From positions 28,768,848-28,832,847 of the forward strand of contig CM073527.1 of the NCBI GenBank assembly GCA_037074615.1: 64,000 nucleotides of DNA, in the 5' to 3' direction. Below the pieces are notes generated by a model. The model was not told where the DNA came from and made no database searches. It saw only the letters and a program-made list of their open reading frames with translations. A program made the position numbers and the translations under genes. Of the stretch, positions 12,555-26,266 are shown in pieces. The first letter of the stretch is position 1, and each line of letters starts with the position of its first letter. The stretch comes from Leucaena leucocephala. Taxonomy: Eukaryota > Streptophyta > Magnoliopsida > Fabales > Fabaceae.

Positions 12555-13434
12555 AATCTCTATAGAGCTTCACGAAGAACGATACAACAAAAGATCAAAG
12601 AAGATTTATGACCATATCTGTTTTTTTGTGATAGACCTCAGGCTTTCTCACCCTCTTTGTTCTTAATCTGTGGAGCTTCTTATGCTTTCTTAATCTATCA
12701 ATTAAAGCGAGAAGGAAAGAAGAGAAAAAAAAAATTTAAGAATGCACCTATGGATCGAATGGCCCTCATTCTATCCACATCTCCATATCAGTTTAACAAT
12801 TAGTAATTTTTTTATTATAAAAAATTAAATAAATTTAATAGTATTAATTCTCCATTAAATTTAATATATAGTTTTAAAATTTAGAAAATATTGATAAAAG
12901 AATCTTACCAAATAAATTCTTGTAAAGATAATGAGAATATAAATTATATAAGGATTAATAAATGTATGGATACGAGTTTGTTAAATCTGTGGTCCCTGGG
13001 ATCACATCAAACAGATCCATCGATCAACACAAAAGGGAAGGGGATTGTTGTCCCACGTAGTCCTTCCCATGTGTTGAAAGAATCGAAACCCCTATAGCCG
13101 CCGTCACTATCTCTTTCTCTCTCCTTAATTTCTTCTACGCCATGAAACTATATATATGGAGATGTAGTCGATCGCGTCACGTAATCGGTCAAAATCATAA
13201 TTTGATTACCATGAACTCTCTCCATATATCATGGATACAACAACCACATAATGGGAGGAATTCAATAACCTGTCTCTTTTCTATCTACTTGACTAATTCA
13301 AAGGATTCAACGAATTCATGTGTGAAAAGGGGCTAGGGTTCCATTTAGACTTGTATAATATAATAATCACTCATATTTCTCAAACAAACAAGTTTTATGC
13401 TTTAATTTATTCTTACAAGTTCTCCTTCTAAATT

Positions 13435-13448
13435 CCCCCCCCCCCCCC
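13435..13448. repeat. Poly-C tract (14 C)
   Basis: Uninterrupted run of 14 C in otherwise AT-rich DNA; its length is uncertain in any assembly. Confidence 0.85.
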
Positions 13449-13789
13449 ACTTCATATATGTATTTTTCTGAAAACATAAAGGTGGTCAGATTTGGTGTGA
13501 GAGCTGTTGACTGTTGAGACTGAGCATGGCCCACTCCATTCACCCACCACTTTTTTCATAAACTTGGAAGTTGGAGAACACGGTACGTACACACAGACAC
13601 TCCTACGTGTAACATGCAACAAATATTAATATATGTAGAAAGGAACATCTTCTAAGGCGTAGCCGACATTATTGTCGTTTGTATATCCCTTGTTTTACAC
13701 ATTTTTTTAAAATAAGCTAGCAATTAATTAACGCCCCGTTACAGTCTATATAACATAAGAAGACAGTGAGAATAGTGATGAGAAATGGG

Positions 13790-13811
13790 AATATATATAT
13801 ATATATATATA
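13790..13811. repeat. (TA)n microsatellite
   Basis: About eleven uninterrupted TA units. Confidence 0.85.
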
Positions 13812-14014
13812 AAAGCTAAAAAGGTTGAGATGGAGGTGTTGTGCCTTTCCAAGAGGATACTTGTAGTTTGGTTGATCGCATACTTTTGTCGTCGTATTTA
13901 CGTATCTTGACTTTGTAATCATCGTCACTTGTCTCGATCCTTGCAAAAATAACCACGTCCGTCACTTCATCTACGTGTGTGTCTGGCTAATAGTAAAATA
14001 AATGTTTTAAAAGA

Positions 14015-14500
14015 GTATGTGATTCAAACCTTAATTTATAAAAATTTTAAGATAAATAATTATATTTATTTAAAATTATTTTTGAAATAAATTATAATTT
14101 AAAATTAAAATTTTACATAAATTAGTAAGAATAACTTCTACACCAATAAAAAAGTTTATAGATTAACTATTCAATTACTATTTTATATATTTTTTTAACA
14201 CTATCTCTCCTCTCTAACATATCTTCTGTATTATTTCTCATATCTCCTTTATTTTCTCTTCTCTATCATCTATTATCTTTTTTATTTTTAATAAAATCAT
14301 ACAATTTTTAATAATTTTTTAATTATAAAAATCATTCAGACAATAACTATCAAAACATACATTTATTCAAAATTATTTTTTGCATAATCTTTTTTTAAAA
14401 AATCTTCTTATAAAATATGTCTAAAAGCTATTTTTTTTATAAGTCTTTTTTTAAACTCTTATTCATGGCTTACAAAGTCTGAATAAGAACATCCAAACAG
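14015..14500 (-). mobile_element. MITE, family M1 copy B
   Basis: Shares ordered blocks with four other segments here: a GTATGTG-like left end, an ATAATTATATTTATTTAAAA-type block, a TAAAAAAGTTTATAGATTAA-type block, a CT-rich centre, TTTTTAATAAAATCATA, and a right end with AAACTCTTATTC. Opposite orientation to copy A at 35613. Ends are approximate. Confidence 0.6.
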
Positions 14501-16269
14501 AAACTTTTGATCATGAGATTCATAGGATGGGACAGGTTAAGGAGGAAGGGCATCCATACTCTTTCCCTCTCTGTCCGAGGAACTTGCGTCGTTTGTTCGT
14601 ATTGGCGAAGCATATATATGTTCCATTCCATATATACATATAGTCTATTTTGTTGACAATATTATGCATGCCACTTAGTTTCAATCAGTTAATCGTTCAT
14701 ATACATGCGTGGGGCATCATATATTTAGTTGGGCGACACCTAATTACCTACCTACCTACCTATATATATACACCAGAGCGTCTTCGAACTGGCGGCCATT
14801 TCTCTTTTTGGTAATAAGTAAATTAAATTCAAAAGACACACTCAGCCCTGCTAGTATCATCGTGCCCATAATTTGACTTTAATGATCATACATATATATA
14901 GGCCGTTAACGCGTGGGATGTACGTAGAGCTGGATTATTTCTAAATTGATCTCATGCTCTTTTCAGCAGTATCATGTTTGCAAGGGAGAGCCCTAGCTAG
15001 GGACAGCCAGGGAATGATTGAGGTGATGTAAAGGAGAGAAAATGGGTAATTAAAATGGACTTTTGCATGCATCTTGAATGGGAAAAGAAACTAAAGTGAT
15101 TATATATCAATCATGCATGTGGGTTACGGCCTTTATATAATTATTACCCCGTCCATCTTTTTTCTTTTTTGAAAATTTCTTCCTCCTCATCAACACTACT
15201 GGAAAAGCAAAAGTCACGACATAATAAAATAATTTCCAGTGTCTTACGTACAGACATATTTAAAATGTTGGAATATTTTAAAATCATGATATGTGCTCAT
15301 CAATTTATGTGAAGGGTTGTGTAAGGAGCTATATCTCTAAAAAGTCGAGTTCATGAATTAATATATGGAGTTAAGTGAATCAACACACACACACATATAT
15401 ATAGGGCTCATGAATCTAAATATATGTTATGACTTTTTAATTGAAGACGTGTTACTTCAAAAAAACACCACTTCAATACATCCCTCTAAGGCTTCTAAAT
15501 AATAATCATCTCACATTTGAGCAACGCAATAAGATCAAACTTATTGCTTTTGTCATTGGGTGCACACAAAAATGTAGTCAAAATATTACTTTGTAAAAGC
15601 TATTTATTGTCTTAGCTTGAATATTGGAAGTGAAATCCATATTTAAGGGTTTTCATTGTATCTTGTAAGAAATTTGCTAATTAACCCAATTTACACCTTA
15701 TAAGGTGTGAATAGGTGGGTGCGAATTAAACCTAAAAAAATGTTACTTATGAACTTGAAGACATTATCCATAACTTTTTCTTCTTCATCTCTGTTTCTTT
15801 TTGTTGGTACTATTTAGAGAAACAATCCCGCCAACAACACAATACACATATATATGTGATTTATATATTTCTCTCTCAGGGTCCTTATTAAGATCTCGTG
15901 AGTTCTTTTTGTTGGTGTTTGGTTAATAGTGATAAAAAGAAACCCCAGATGAATGATGATCTGAGAGCTTTTATATAAACTTTGAAGCTAGCTCTTTCTT
16001 TTTCTATTTTAAATTTTGAAAAGTGTTGTCTTCCCTGACTTCATTACAAATGCAAAACAAACAAACAAAGAGAGAAAAGGAGAAGCAAAGACCCCATCGT
16101 CTCCTCTCTGTGGGATGATTATATACTCGAGTTGCCTTAAAAGTTCTACGTGCTTTAAAATCATTACATATCTATACTCTCAATCAGTATTCATTACTCA
16201 CTTTGGGCCACCACTCGGAGTCCTATATTCATTAGAATATAGTCCTATATTCAACTGAATTTGAATATA

Positions 16270-16456
16270 TCAACATGGTTAGTTCGAGTGGTAAACAATT
16301 CAGTATTATTTGAATAAGGTCTTGAGTTCGAGTTTTGACGTATGTAGAAAATTTTTGTTAGGAGACTCACCCACCATAACTAGGTGCGTGACGTGGATCA
16401 GATCCAGATATAGTCGAGGTAAAACTCCAATAAATCGACTGGACAAAAATAAACTA
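16270..16456 (+). mobile_element. tRNA-derived SINE, copy 1
   Basis: A 187-bp element starting TCAACATGG with a box-A-like GGTTAGTTCGAGTGG and a box-B-like GAGTTCGAGT, followed by a body with GACTCACCCACC and an A-rich tail. It is flanked by a perfect 12-bp target-site duplication, AATTTGAATATA, at 16258-16269 and 16457-16468. No coding capacity; it would need LINE machinery from elsewhere. Confidence 0.82.
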
Positions 16457-18075
16457 AATTTGAATATAAGACAAGGGTGATGTATTAATTAGAACCCTGA
16501 GTCCTATATATTGAATAAGTAGCGTTGTTCAATGTTTCTAAATAAACGTGATTTTATATGGATCGGATTTATTTATTTATTTGATAGAAGGATTGGATTT
16601 ATTAGATGTAAAGGTTAAGACTGTGACTGCAGGTAAAACAAATTAATGGTGAAAATTTTGGAGGAGCAGGAGGAGAGGTGCATGAGTGCTTTATTCCATC
16701 CCCACCCAATGGGCGATGTTTCGCGCTCACACCCGTGCTGGTCTATGACTCTTTTGTAGGACACTAGATGGCCCCGTCAGGAAATTACCCCATGGGGCCC
16801 ACCTCTAAATATGGCGGGAACACTCATCTTTTCCCCTCCATTTCTGTTTTTCTGTTTTTTGGACCACCACTTTTACGATTGCTCTGGATCACTCCGTCAA
16901 GCTAGCCAACGATCTATATATATACATGCGCGCCAATTCAAATTCTTGTTAAAATATATGTGAGCATTTAATATTTGACATTATTTTAAATATAATTACT
17001 TTTAATAAAATAATACATATACTTAACAAAAAAGTAAATTTACAAATGTTCTATAAATTTACACCAAGATCCAATACTTCCTCATAAACTGTTACGGTGT
17101 TGCGCGATACCACATGTTTGTCAGCCTTGTTCTTGTTCCTAAGATTAGATTGATGTGTATTAATTTTCATTCAATTCAAAATCATATTATTTTATAAATT
17201 CTGGGATCAGAAGAATTACACGCTAATGCTGCAAATAATCAGTGTTGAATGATAATAACGAAACATAATAAACATTATATATTATCAATTTTTAATTTTT
17301 CTTCATCTTCTTATTCACCATTGTTGTTTGTTTATAATTTGATCTCATAACAGTATTTGATCAACTGAAGTCCACATATCAGATGGACACATATCTAAAA
17401 GAGATAAGTTTTTCAATCACTCCTTGATTAGAGCATAGGCAACTTTATTTTGTTTCATACAGATATAATGGACTTGTAGACCTCAATTCATTCTCATCAT
17501 ACTCTGGATATGCAGTAACGTTAAGTTAGAAATGTTATCTCAATTACTTTGTTTTCTTCATTGTTGTCATTTTTTTTATATAAAAAAGTTTAGGTGGATT
17601 CAGTATTGATCTCCCACAAAAATTAAGATATAGCCTCAAGGTTAAGAGAGTGATTACAAACGACTTATGATATCGCCTACCAAATGAGCATTCACGATGG
17701 TAGTAGGAATGAACTCTTATTCTTATAGAAAATGAGCTTATTTTTTATCATCTGTGTCAACTCTCGTTTGCTCTTTGTTGTTTTTTTTGTCACAAAATAT
17801 TTTGGAAAGGGGTTGGGCTCACGCACGATCAAATGGCAGGACAAAATCTCTCTTATTTCTAGATGATACTAATATCAGGTAGGACGAGTTGTCTATTATC
17901 CTCAAGCATAAATTCAGGCACCTATGAATTAAGATGCCTCTCTATACACTGTAATTGGAACTACAACAAAGTGGTACTCCCCATGGATCAGACACACTCC
18001 AAATAATCACATGTTTTACCTCTTTACTAGTTGAACCTAACTATGGGTGTTTGCTCTTTATTGTTGTTGTTATTA

Positions 18076-18267
18076 TTTTTTTTTATCCACCCGGTTCACC
18101 GAAACTTTACCTTATCTACATCTAAATCTGACTCGCCTCACGCACATGGCTATGGTGGGTGAGTCTTTCGATGGAAATTTTCTATATATACCAAGACTCA
18201 AACTCAAGACCTCATTTAAATTATATCAATTATTAAACTATTTACTACTTAGAATAACTCCCGTTGA
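18076..18267 (-). mobile_element. tRNA-derived SINE, copy 2
   Basis: Minus-strand relative of the element at 16270. It begins TCAACGGGAG and shares AGGTCTTGAGTT, AGAAAATTT, GACTCACCCACCAT, GGTGCGTGA-like and GGTAAA blocks in the same order, with an A-rich tail. A 9-bp TTGTTATTA repeat lies at 18067-18075 and 18274-18282 as a probable target-site duplication. More diverged than copy 1 in its promoter half. Confidence 0.72.
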
Positions 18268-18864
18268 TTGATTTTGTTATTAATAGGTTGCATGTGGTAA
18301 CGGTGAGATGGAGACAATTGGGCCCAAAGAAAGGTGTTTGAGGAGTCCAGTTCTAGTCTATTGCATGTAAGCTCTGGGCCCAATGAACGGCAAATGGTTG
18401 ATTTTGGGTTTTCCAGGGACCATTCCCTGAAATAAAAAAAAGAAAGAATTATTTCTGTTATTGATTATTTTCGTTTTTTTATAATTCCATGTGATGAAAT
18501 TCAGCGCAGTCGTCTTTTTTATGGCCAATGAACGTGGCATTATGTGATTGGTGCTAAATGAAAATTAGGTGGAGCACTCATCTGTTACATGATTATTGAC
18601 GTCTGGTTCGTAGACGCAATGATGAAGACTGAATCTCATACTACAAACTCTGTTAAGATATATGTCAAGACAGTCGGTCTTTTCATCAGCTGTATGGGCT
18701 CAACTCCGTATATCTCACTATTCCAAATTTACTCACTACTCTTTTCCATATACAAGTTTCATTTTTTATTAATGAATTATATTTAATATATTATTAAAAA
18801 TTAAATATAAAAACTTAATTAAAAGTCTGTATATTTTTTTAAAAAAATTAAATTTTTCATATAA

Positions 18865-19332
18865 TATGGGTTTGAAAAACACAAAAATTATAATTTTAAA
18901 ATTTTTTTTAGGTAAAATTTTAGTTTAAATAAATTTTAAAATAAACAGTTATATTTATCTAAAAGTATTTTTAAATTAAAGTATAATTTAAAATTAAAAT
19001 TTTAGATAAACTACTATGACTGATTTATAAAATAGTAAAAAAATTTATAGACTACTCAATTACTATTTTACCTTTATTTTTTCTCCACCCTCTCCTCTCT
19101 CTTCTCCACCATTTTCTCTCTCTCTTCCATCATATATATCCTCTCTCATCTCTTTTATATTTAATAAAATTATATATTTTTTTATTAATTTTTTAATTAT
19201 AAAAATATTTATAATAATAACTATCCAAATACTTATTTATTCATAACAATATTTTTTCATAAACTTTTTTTTTTAAAATTCTTTTATAAAAGTTGTGATT
19301 TTTTTTAAACTTTTATCTAAATAACCCCATAA
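18865..19332 (-). mobile_element. MITE, family M1 copy C
   Basis: Same ordered blocks and orientation as the copy at 14015: ACAGTTATATTTATCTAAAA, TAGTAAAAAAATTTATAGAC, a CT-rich centre, TTTAATAAAATTATA, then AAACTTTTATCTAAAT at the right end. Ends approximate, no convincing target-site duplication seen. Confidence 0.6.
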
Positions 19333-21179
19333 TAGTATGTATGTGTGCGCGTTCCTATATATATACCTGCCCTTATGTATTTATACAAAGAATGGGAATG
19401 AAAAAAAAATGACAATGAGATGAAAATGAGATTAAAATAATAATGCTTGGCGCATCATATGTGTAATTAATGTAAATAATAAAAAAGAAAATAAATTACA
19501 ATTATAATTATAATTAATTAGGTTTAAGTCATGAGATAAATACTTACCTATTTTAATAATACTATGTTATTTAAACTCTATCAAATCAAACGCTTCCTAT
19601 AGATCATTTTTTCATAGTTTCTAAAATCAAACCTAATCACATCATTAACTTTATCATTAAAATTTTATAATATTTAATTCAATTAAAAATGAGTATAGGT
19701 CACATCAACTGAATAGTTTTAATTTTACTGTTTATAAGTCACAATTAATAATTCTAACTAGTAATCTCATTTTAATATTTGATAGATTATAAATTATATA
19801 ATATTAATTAATTAATAATAACATTAATTGATTATACGATATTTTAAAATTTTAACTATAATGACAATTTATAGCAGTTATAAATTATTTTAATAATTAA
19901 AAGATTTTGAATTATTAATTAGTAATTATATTAATCAATTATATAATATCTCAAATTTATAACTATAATAATAATCCATAATAATTATAAATAAATAATT
20001 AATTATAACATATTTTCCTTAATCATTGTTCAACCTTTAGTTAACAATTAAAAATCTTTACCCACAGTGTTTTTTTTAAAGAAAAATGAATGATATTCTT
20101 GAAAATAAATTAAAAATGTCACGTTAAATTTTATAAAATATATTGTGTTAAAAAATCATAAGGAAATATTTATAAATAGGAATGGAGGGTTAGGGAGCAC
20201 CAGCCTTAAAGGGTAATATCCAGTTCAAAAATTTGAAAAATTCACAGAATAAAACACTCACCGTGAAATCTGCACTTGGTTGAAATTCACTATTATTTGG
20301 GAGCGAAACGGAGGATATTTCTCTTGACCAGCTTATACATTTTCACCATGTTATATTTTTGGACAAAAATCATTTATATTTATTTATTTTGATATGCAAT
20401 CAATGTATCAGATTTTTGCATTATTGAAAATAGATGAGATTAGACAAAGAGAGTCGATTGGGACGGGATGCCCAGCGACACCTACCAAAACATCCAAAAA
20501 GTCGCATATTGGGCTCTACAACGCTGGGGGGCCCACGAAAAGATCCCATGTTGCGTTTAGGTCCCATTTCCTTTTCACTGGCAAAGACTACAGACGAACA
20601 AAATAAGAGATTTTCGTGTCCGTTTGTTGGCAGTAAAATCACGGGGCCTATCCCATATATTCCTCGCAGCATTAGGGGTTCCACTCCCAACAGTTTCCAG
20701 ATTTCATTCAGATTAACCAAATTGCTGGTCAAATAAAGTTCGTTGGGCTTGCTCATTAATAAAAACGAGTACGTAATCCTTTCCATAATCAAAATCTTTA
20801 AATCGTACATCCCTTTGATTTCGTAATTCGATGAACGTATCAAATTAAATCTTCCCAAGGCATTGCACGTATCCAAACAGTTATTGACCCAAATTTGACC
20901 AGAATTGATTTCTGTATTTGCATTAATTGAGAGGAGTATACTATAATGCCCGGTTGCCGTGGATGGCCTGTTTTTGCAATGGTATTTTCATTTGCCCCGA
21001 TTTAGATCTCTTCTCTCTCATCATCATCACATATTTACTGCTCGCTGTTTTTTACGCCCCTTGCTTCCTTTTAATCTCCTTGTTTTGTGTTGGCGCTATC
21101 CGCCATTGTAATTATTTTAATGCGTCGTCTTGTTTTCCTCTCTTCTTCTGCTCGCCTGTTCCTCCTCTAGATTATTTAG

Positions 21180-21246
21180 CTATAAATCACATTGCAACAT
21201 ACTTTCTGAGTTTTATCGTTGATTTTTTTTTGTCTACTCTCTCGAG
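21180..21246 (+). promoter_or_regulatory. Candidate SNF4 promoter/leader start with TATA-like box
   Basis: A CTATAAATC motif near 21180 is followed by a T/C-rich stretch ending at a possible donor, CGAG|GTACGG at 21247. This would be a short first leader exon. The assignment rests on motif spacing only. Confidence 0.3.
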
Positions 21247-21462
21247 GTACGGCTTCTGACCTAAAATCACCTGAACGAATTAAGCATAGCCACGCTATTT
21301 GCTAGTTTTCTTTCCCAGCAATTCGAGGGCTTTCGACTTTGACTCTTCCGGTAAAATTCTCGTACTCTGTGGCGGATTGGATCAAAATTCTACGCTGCTT
21401 TAGAAACTGTATCGGTAAAACTTCGAATCATTTTTGACGGCAGTATAATTCATTGATTTCAG
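21247..21462 (+). other. Probable 5' UTR intron of SNF4
   Basis: GTACGG at 21247 and GATTTCAG ending at 21462 would remove a 216-bp leader intron. The second leader exon then runs into the start codon at 21755. The intron is inferred from splice motifs alone. Confidence 0.35.
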
Positions 21463-21754
21463 GTGCCCAATTATTGATCAGCGCGGTCGCTTATTAGGCT
21501 TTGCATTTAGTGGGCGTTGTATAGTGGTTAAATTTCGGGGATTGCATTTAAAGGGTGGGATTTTCTTGCGATAACTGTAAAGGTCCACTGCATGTGTAAG
21601 TCTTAAGGGGTCCTCTGCTCCGTTGTGGAGGATCCCGTGGGAAAGACTTCCTATAAATTATTCTGTTTGTTGATATTTCTGGCTATTATCGGGTATATCA
21701 GCTGGAAAGTTGCTATAAATTGTGGGTGTTTTCTGCGCATCAAATTCCCGGGAA

Positions 21755-24700
21755 ATGTTTGATTCAGTAGCGGATACAGGACATGAAAGTAGTGGAGCGT
21801 CAGGATCCATTTTGATTCCACAGCGGTTCGTCTGGCCTTACGGGGGAAGAAGGGTGTTTCTAAGTGGTTCTTTTCTGAGGTAGGAAGTTGAGTTATCGAA
21901 TTATTCATTATAACCGTAATTACTTTCTGGACCATCCTTATTTGTTGCTGAGCATGATTTATGGTTCGATAGATATGATTGGCTTTGTCCCTTGAGTGCA
22001 TTCTTATAATTTCCTTCTTCTTTGTTTTGGTATTGATCGCATTAATTTAATTTATATAACCTTCATATGTCCAGGTGGTCTGAATATATACCTATGTCTC
22101 CTATGGAGGGATGTCCTACTGCGTTTCAAGTTGTTTGCAGCTTAATACCGGGATATCATCAGGTTTTTTGGCCTTATCCTTACAACACTAAGGATTGAAA
22201 CTTTTACGTCATGTACTTATATGTGACCAATGGACCATTTAGTCTGAATGCACTTCCCCTCGAAGATAAAAATAAGGGATGAGATTATGGTTCCAAAACT
22301 CCAGTACTTACTTCTTGTACCAGTTGCCAGGAAAGAAAACGGAGGAATGTGCTTGTAAACAAGTTACTTTCAAACATAATTTTTCTGCATATCTAGTCAT
22401 ATTTATGCATTGTTATACTTTGAGGATCATTTTTCAGTTATTTAGATTTTTTAGTTGCCTACTTTTTTGTTTTATATATAACTGATTAGACAATATTGTT
22501 TGATGTGAATAGGTATTTTGTTGTTAACTTAAACACATGACTATATGTGGAATATGGGAATTTTGATAAGCTCTACCAAGTTTCATTGTGTTGTATAACT
22601 TATTTTTTTCTTCCTTCTAGCCATATCCACCCCGTTTATTGGTGTTTTCGTCTTTGCTGTGATGCCAAATTAATAAATATTTGGTAGGCTGGGTATTTCT
22701 TCTGTTCTATCATGTAGCAATCAGTTTGGTTATGGATGCTAGCTTTTGATGATATGCTGCATTATGATGATGAAAAGAGACACTAGGTCAACAAATAGAT
22801 AAATTTTTGTAGCTCATAATTTAAAATGGAATTTAGCTACACTTATTTAATATTCTGGCCTTTGTCATTACCAAATGTAGTGGTGCTGTTTTATTATAAT
22901 TTGTTTCTGCTTGAGGTAATTTATGATAAAGGAAGTGTTGAAATCTGTAAATATAGTATGGTAAGGATAATCAATTCAAGCTGATGAAAATTTATCATGT
23001 CCAATAATATGCAGTACAAATTTAATGTGGATGGTAAGTGGCAGCATGATGAGCAACAGCCATTTGTAAGTGGGAGCTATGGAGTAGTGAATACTATTTT
23101 CTTGACAAGAGAGCCAGATGCTCTGCCTTCCATCTTTACTCCGGAGATACCTGGAAGATCCCACATGGATGTTGATAATGATGTCTTTGGGCTTGTGGTA
23201 AGTTGTTTTCCCTTCTCTCATTCCCTCAGTGCTTCTGGTGAGATTGAATCTTAACCATGCGTTTTTTTGGAGCAATATTGCGAGGTGCTGGATTTTTTTT
23301 AATCTTATATTTTTAATGATTTTTTATTCCCTTTTCTTCCATATTCTCTTTTCTTCGTTTCAGAGATCAAACTGTAATATCTGTAGGCTTAAAGTTTTTG
23401 CTTCATTTAAGCCCCTTTGAGTGCATGTTTCCAGGAAGCTAATTTAAGGATGTCAGAGTCTGATCTGGAGGTCTCTCGCCACCGTATAGCTGTATTCTTG
23501 TCTACATATACTGCTTATGAGTTGCTTCCTGAGTCAGGCAAGGTTTGAATATTACCCCTCATTTTTTTGTACGTTGTCATTGAATAGGGATTTGACCCTA
23601 ATTTGATGTTGCTTATTTGCTTCTGGTTTGATTGTTTCAATGACAGGTCATTGCCTTTGATATCAACTTACCAGTTAAGCAAGCATTCCATGTTCTTTAT
23701 GAACAGGTATAATCATTTGCTCATTTCACCATTAAAAAAACATTTATTTGCATCTCCATAATCACAAAATACGTATGTGAAGTGGCCCATGCAATGTATC
23801 AGCATCTACTTTGTGGATATTGACATCATATGTATAGATTATAACTTAATCTGCTTTCAGGGCATACCTATGGCTCCTTTATGGGATTTTCGCAAGAGCC
23901 AGTTTGTCGGAGTGCTTAGTGCTATGGATTTCATTCTAATATTGAAAGAGGTTTGTAGGCATCAAAATTTTTATTGTATGAGTGACAAGAAAGATGTTTA
24001 CAATGAATTTAATGCTTTCGCATTAAATTCTGTCGGTAATTTATCCTGTGTAATTTCAGCTGGGTAATCATGGGTCAAATTTGACTGAAGAGCAACTTGA
24101 GACTCATACTATAGCAGCATGGAAAGAGGTGAAGTTACAACAACGCAGAACAATGGACAATCGGAGATCATATCCTCAGCATCTTGTTCACGTAAGTGCT
24201 TCTGTTGTGATTTGTGACAAACTGCTCAGATGGGCATTGTAAATAGAAGACATTGCTTGCTAGCTTTCCTCCCCCTTATAATAGTACTGTATCTGAAGTA
24301 TTATGTCTCCTGTGATTGTTCTTCATGGTAAGCTTATGTTTTAATCTCCAGGCTGGGCCTCATGAGTGTCTGAAAGATGTGGCTTTGAAAATTTTGCAAT
24401 ACAATGTGGCATCGGTTCCTATTATTCACTCTGCTTCACAGGACGGTTCATTTCCGCAGCTGCTACATCTTGCTTCCTTATCAGAAATACTAAAATGTAA
24501 GCTTTTAGATCATTTTGTTTTGGGAAAATGGTTTAAAGCTAATGCATGAACTTAATTTTCAGGTATTTGCAGGCACTTTAAGCATTCCTCTAGTTCCTTA
24601 CCCATTCTTCATCTACCAATTGGTTCGATACCTTTGGGTACATGGGTGCCAAAAGTTGGGGAATCAAACAGACGGCCCCTTGCAATGCTTAGGCCAAATG

Positions 24701-26266
24701 CATCTCTTGGTGCCGCCCTGTCTCTGTTAATTCAAGGTGATTATTCTTCTGTTCCTTAGAGATCAATGTGTTTTTCTTGTTAGCAATTACATGTTCCAAC
24801 AGCACTTTAATGTGATATTGTGATGGAACTTAGATAACTCTGATATTATTTTATGTTAAATATGCTAGAATTCCAACTCCAAGCTGAAAACAGGGATTCT
24901 TACAGTAAGGTGTTGGGAAATAACTGCCAAAGTCTAGGAAAGAAAAGAACAGCAAAATAAATTCCTCTTGCTTTGAGAGACTAGAGTTCTCCCAAATCAT
25001 ATTGAATTCTTGCCTGTCCCCTTTCTGACCCACTACCGCCTCATATTTCCCATCGAGAGCCTAAACTCTTTCCCCTCTTCCTCTTTGAGACCATATGATG
25101 GTTAGTTAAAAGCATTTTAGTTCCTGTTTCTTTCTTGCTGGCCACCTCTTAAAGCAGATAATGCCTTCTCTGGGCCCCTTCACAGTTTCGTTTCTCTTCA
25201 CTCTCTTCTCATAGGTCTTCAGCACCCTTGTTTCTGTAGTTACTGGTCCATCATATTGCTTCCTTTTGTTTTATTAAGTTTTCCATCAAGTTTTTTAAAC
25301 ATATTTCAATTTCAAAGTGGATTGAAAAATTGAAGTAGCAAACAGTTACATTTGAATTATTTCTAGCTTTTGGTCTTTTATGTGAAATTACTTCCCCTTT
25401 GCAGCTGAAGTTAGTTCAATTCCAGTTGTGGATGATAATGACTCGTTGCTTGACATATATTCAAGAAGGTAAATATCTCACACTTACTTACTCTGCCCAT
25501 GAGATGATTTTCTTGTTTATACCGTGGAAAAGTGAGATCATGCTCTTCAAGCAGTGTGATATGTGTGCATGTTGTTTTCTCAGTGATATTACTGCATTGG
25601 CTAAAGATAAAGCTTATGCACGGATATCCCTTGATGAAATTAGCATCCATCAGGTAATATTTCCACAATACTTGATGTGCCTCTCTTCTTTAATATGAAT
25701 TATAGTTATGGGCTTTCTTTGTAACATGTAATTTTCAGTGAGGAAAAACCTATTTCAATCAAACTACTGGTGGATAAGTTCTGAAAATTATTAAGCAATG
25801 GCAAGGATTTGAGTATAGGGAATGGCCTGAGATTAATGAAATTCCTGTTTTCGTTTTGCCAATTTTGATTTGCACCTCATGGTCGTAGGCACTGCTTTTG
25901 GGACAAGATGCAAATTCACCATATGGCTTTTACAATGGTCAGAGATGTCATATGTGTTTGAGATCTGATTCATTGCATAAAGTGATGGAGCGGTTAGCTA
26001 ATCCTGGTATGTTCTTTACTAACAAGCCATTGCTCCATTTCTTCTATACATTCCTCATATATTTTTCAAGAAAAAAATTGTAGATACACACACACACAAA
26101 TATAGTGAAACCAAAGAAAGAAAAGAAAGGTATGTTCTTCAGTCACCAATTCCCGTTACTTGTATGTTACACAGGGGTTAGAAGACTTGTGATTGTGGAG
26201 CCAGGCAGCAAGCGCGTGGAGGGGATAATTTCATTGAGGGATGTGTTCAAATTCTTGTTAGGATAG
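21755..26266 (+). CDS. SNF4: SnRK1 regulatory subunit SNF4 / KIN-beta-gamma
   Basis: Thirteen coding exons, 482 codons plus TAG, close to the Arabidopsis length: 21755-21879, 22075-22162, 23015-23197, 23435-23542, 23647-23706, 23861-23950, 24060-24191, 24352-24496, 24563-24736, 25405-25468, 25584-25653, 25889-26006, 26175-26266. The N-terminal carbohydrate-binding (CBM48) domain covers about residues 20-105, with FVWPYGGRRVFLSGSF, YKFNVDGKWQHDEQQP and SYGVVNTIFLTREPD. Four CBS repeats fill the rest, including PMAPLWDFRKSQFVGVLSAMD, SVPIIHSA, SIPVVDDNDSLLDIYSRSDI and VRRLVIVEPGSKRVEGIISL. This hybrid subunit joins a beta-type glycogen/starch-binding module to a gamma-type adenylate sensor in the plant SnRK1 kinase, a central energy-stress regulator in cytosol and nucleus. 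No lesion is seen. It is convergent with the ALY gene downstream. Confidence 0.96.

Larger units (their letters stand above)
10202..20929. other. Gene-poor region of about 10.7 kb upstream of the IDD gene
   Basis: No conserved exon, tRNA or transposase is visible on either strand. It holds two SINEs, two MITEs, simple repeats and many AT-rich stretches. GC-richer islands lie around 11230-11640, 16680-16830 and 20440-20700. It separates the divergently transcribed IDD and SNF4 genes and may carry distal regulatory DNA for either. Confidence 0.6.

Noticed and set aside
20421..20876. Minus-strand open frame of 151 codons upstream of SNF4
   Set aside because: No recognisable motif, odd composition, and no splice or promoter support.
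21651..22001. Minus-strand open frame of 116 codons
   Set aside because: Antisense to the first SNF4 coding exon and its intron; no family similarity.
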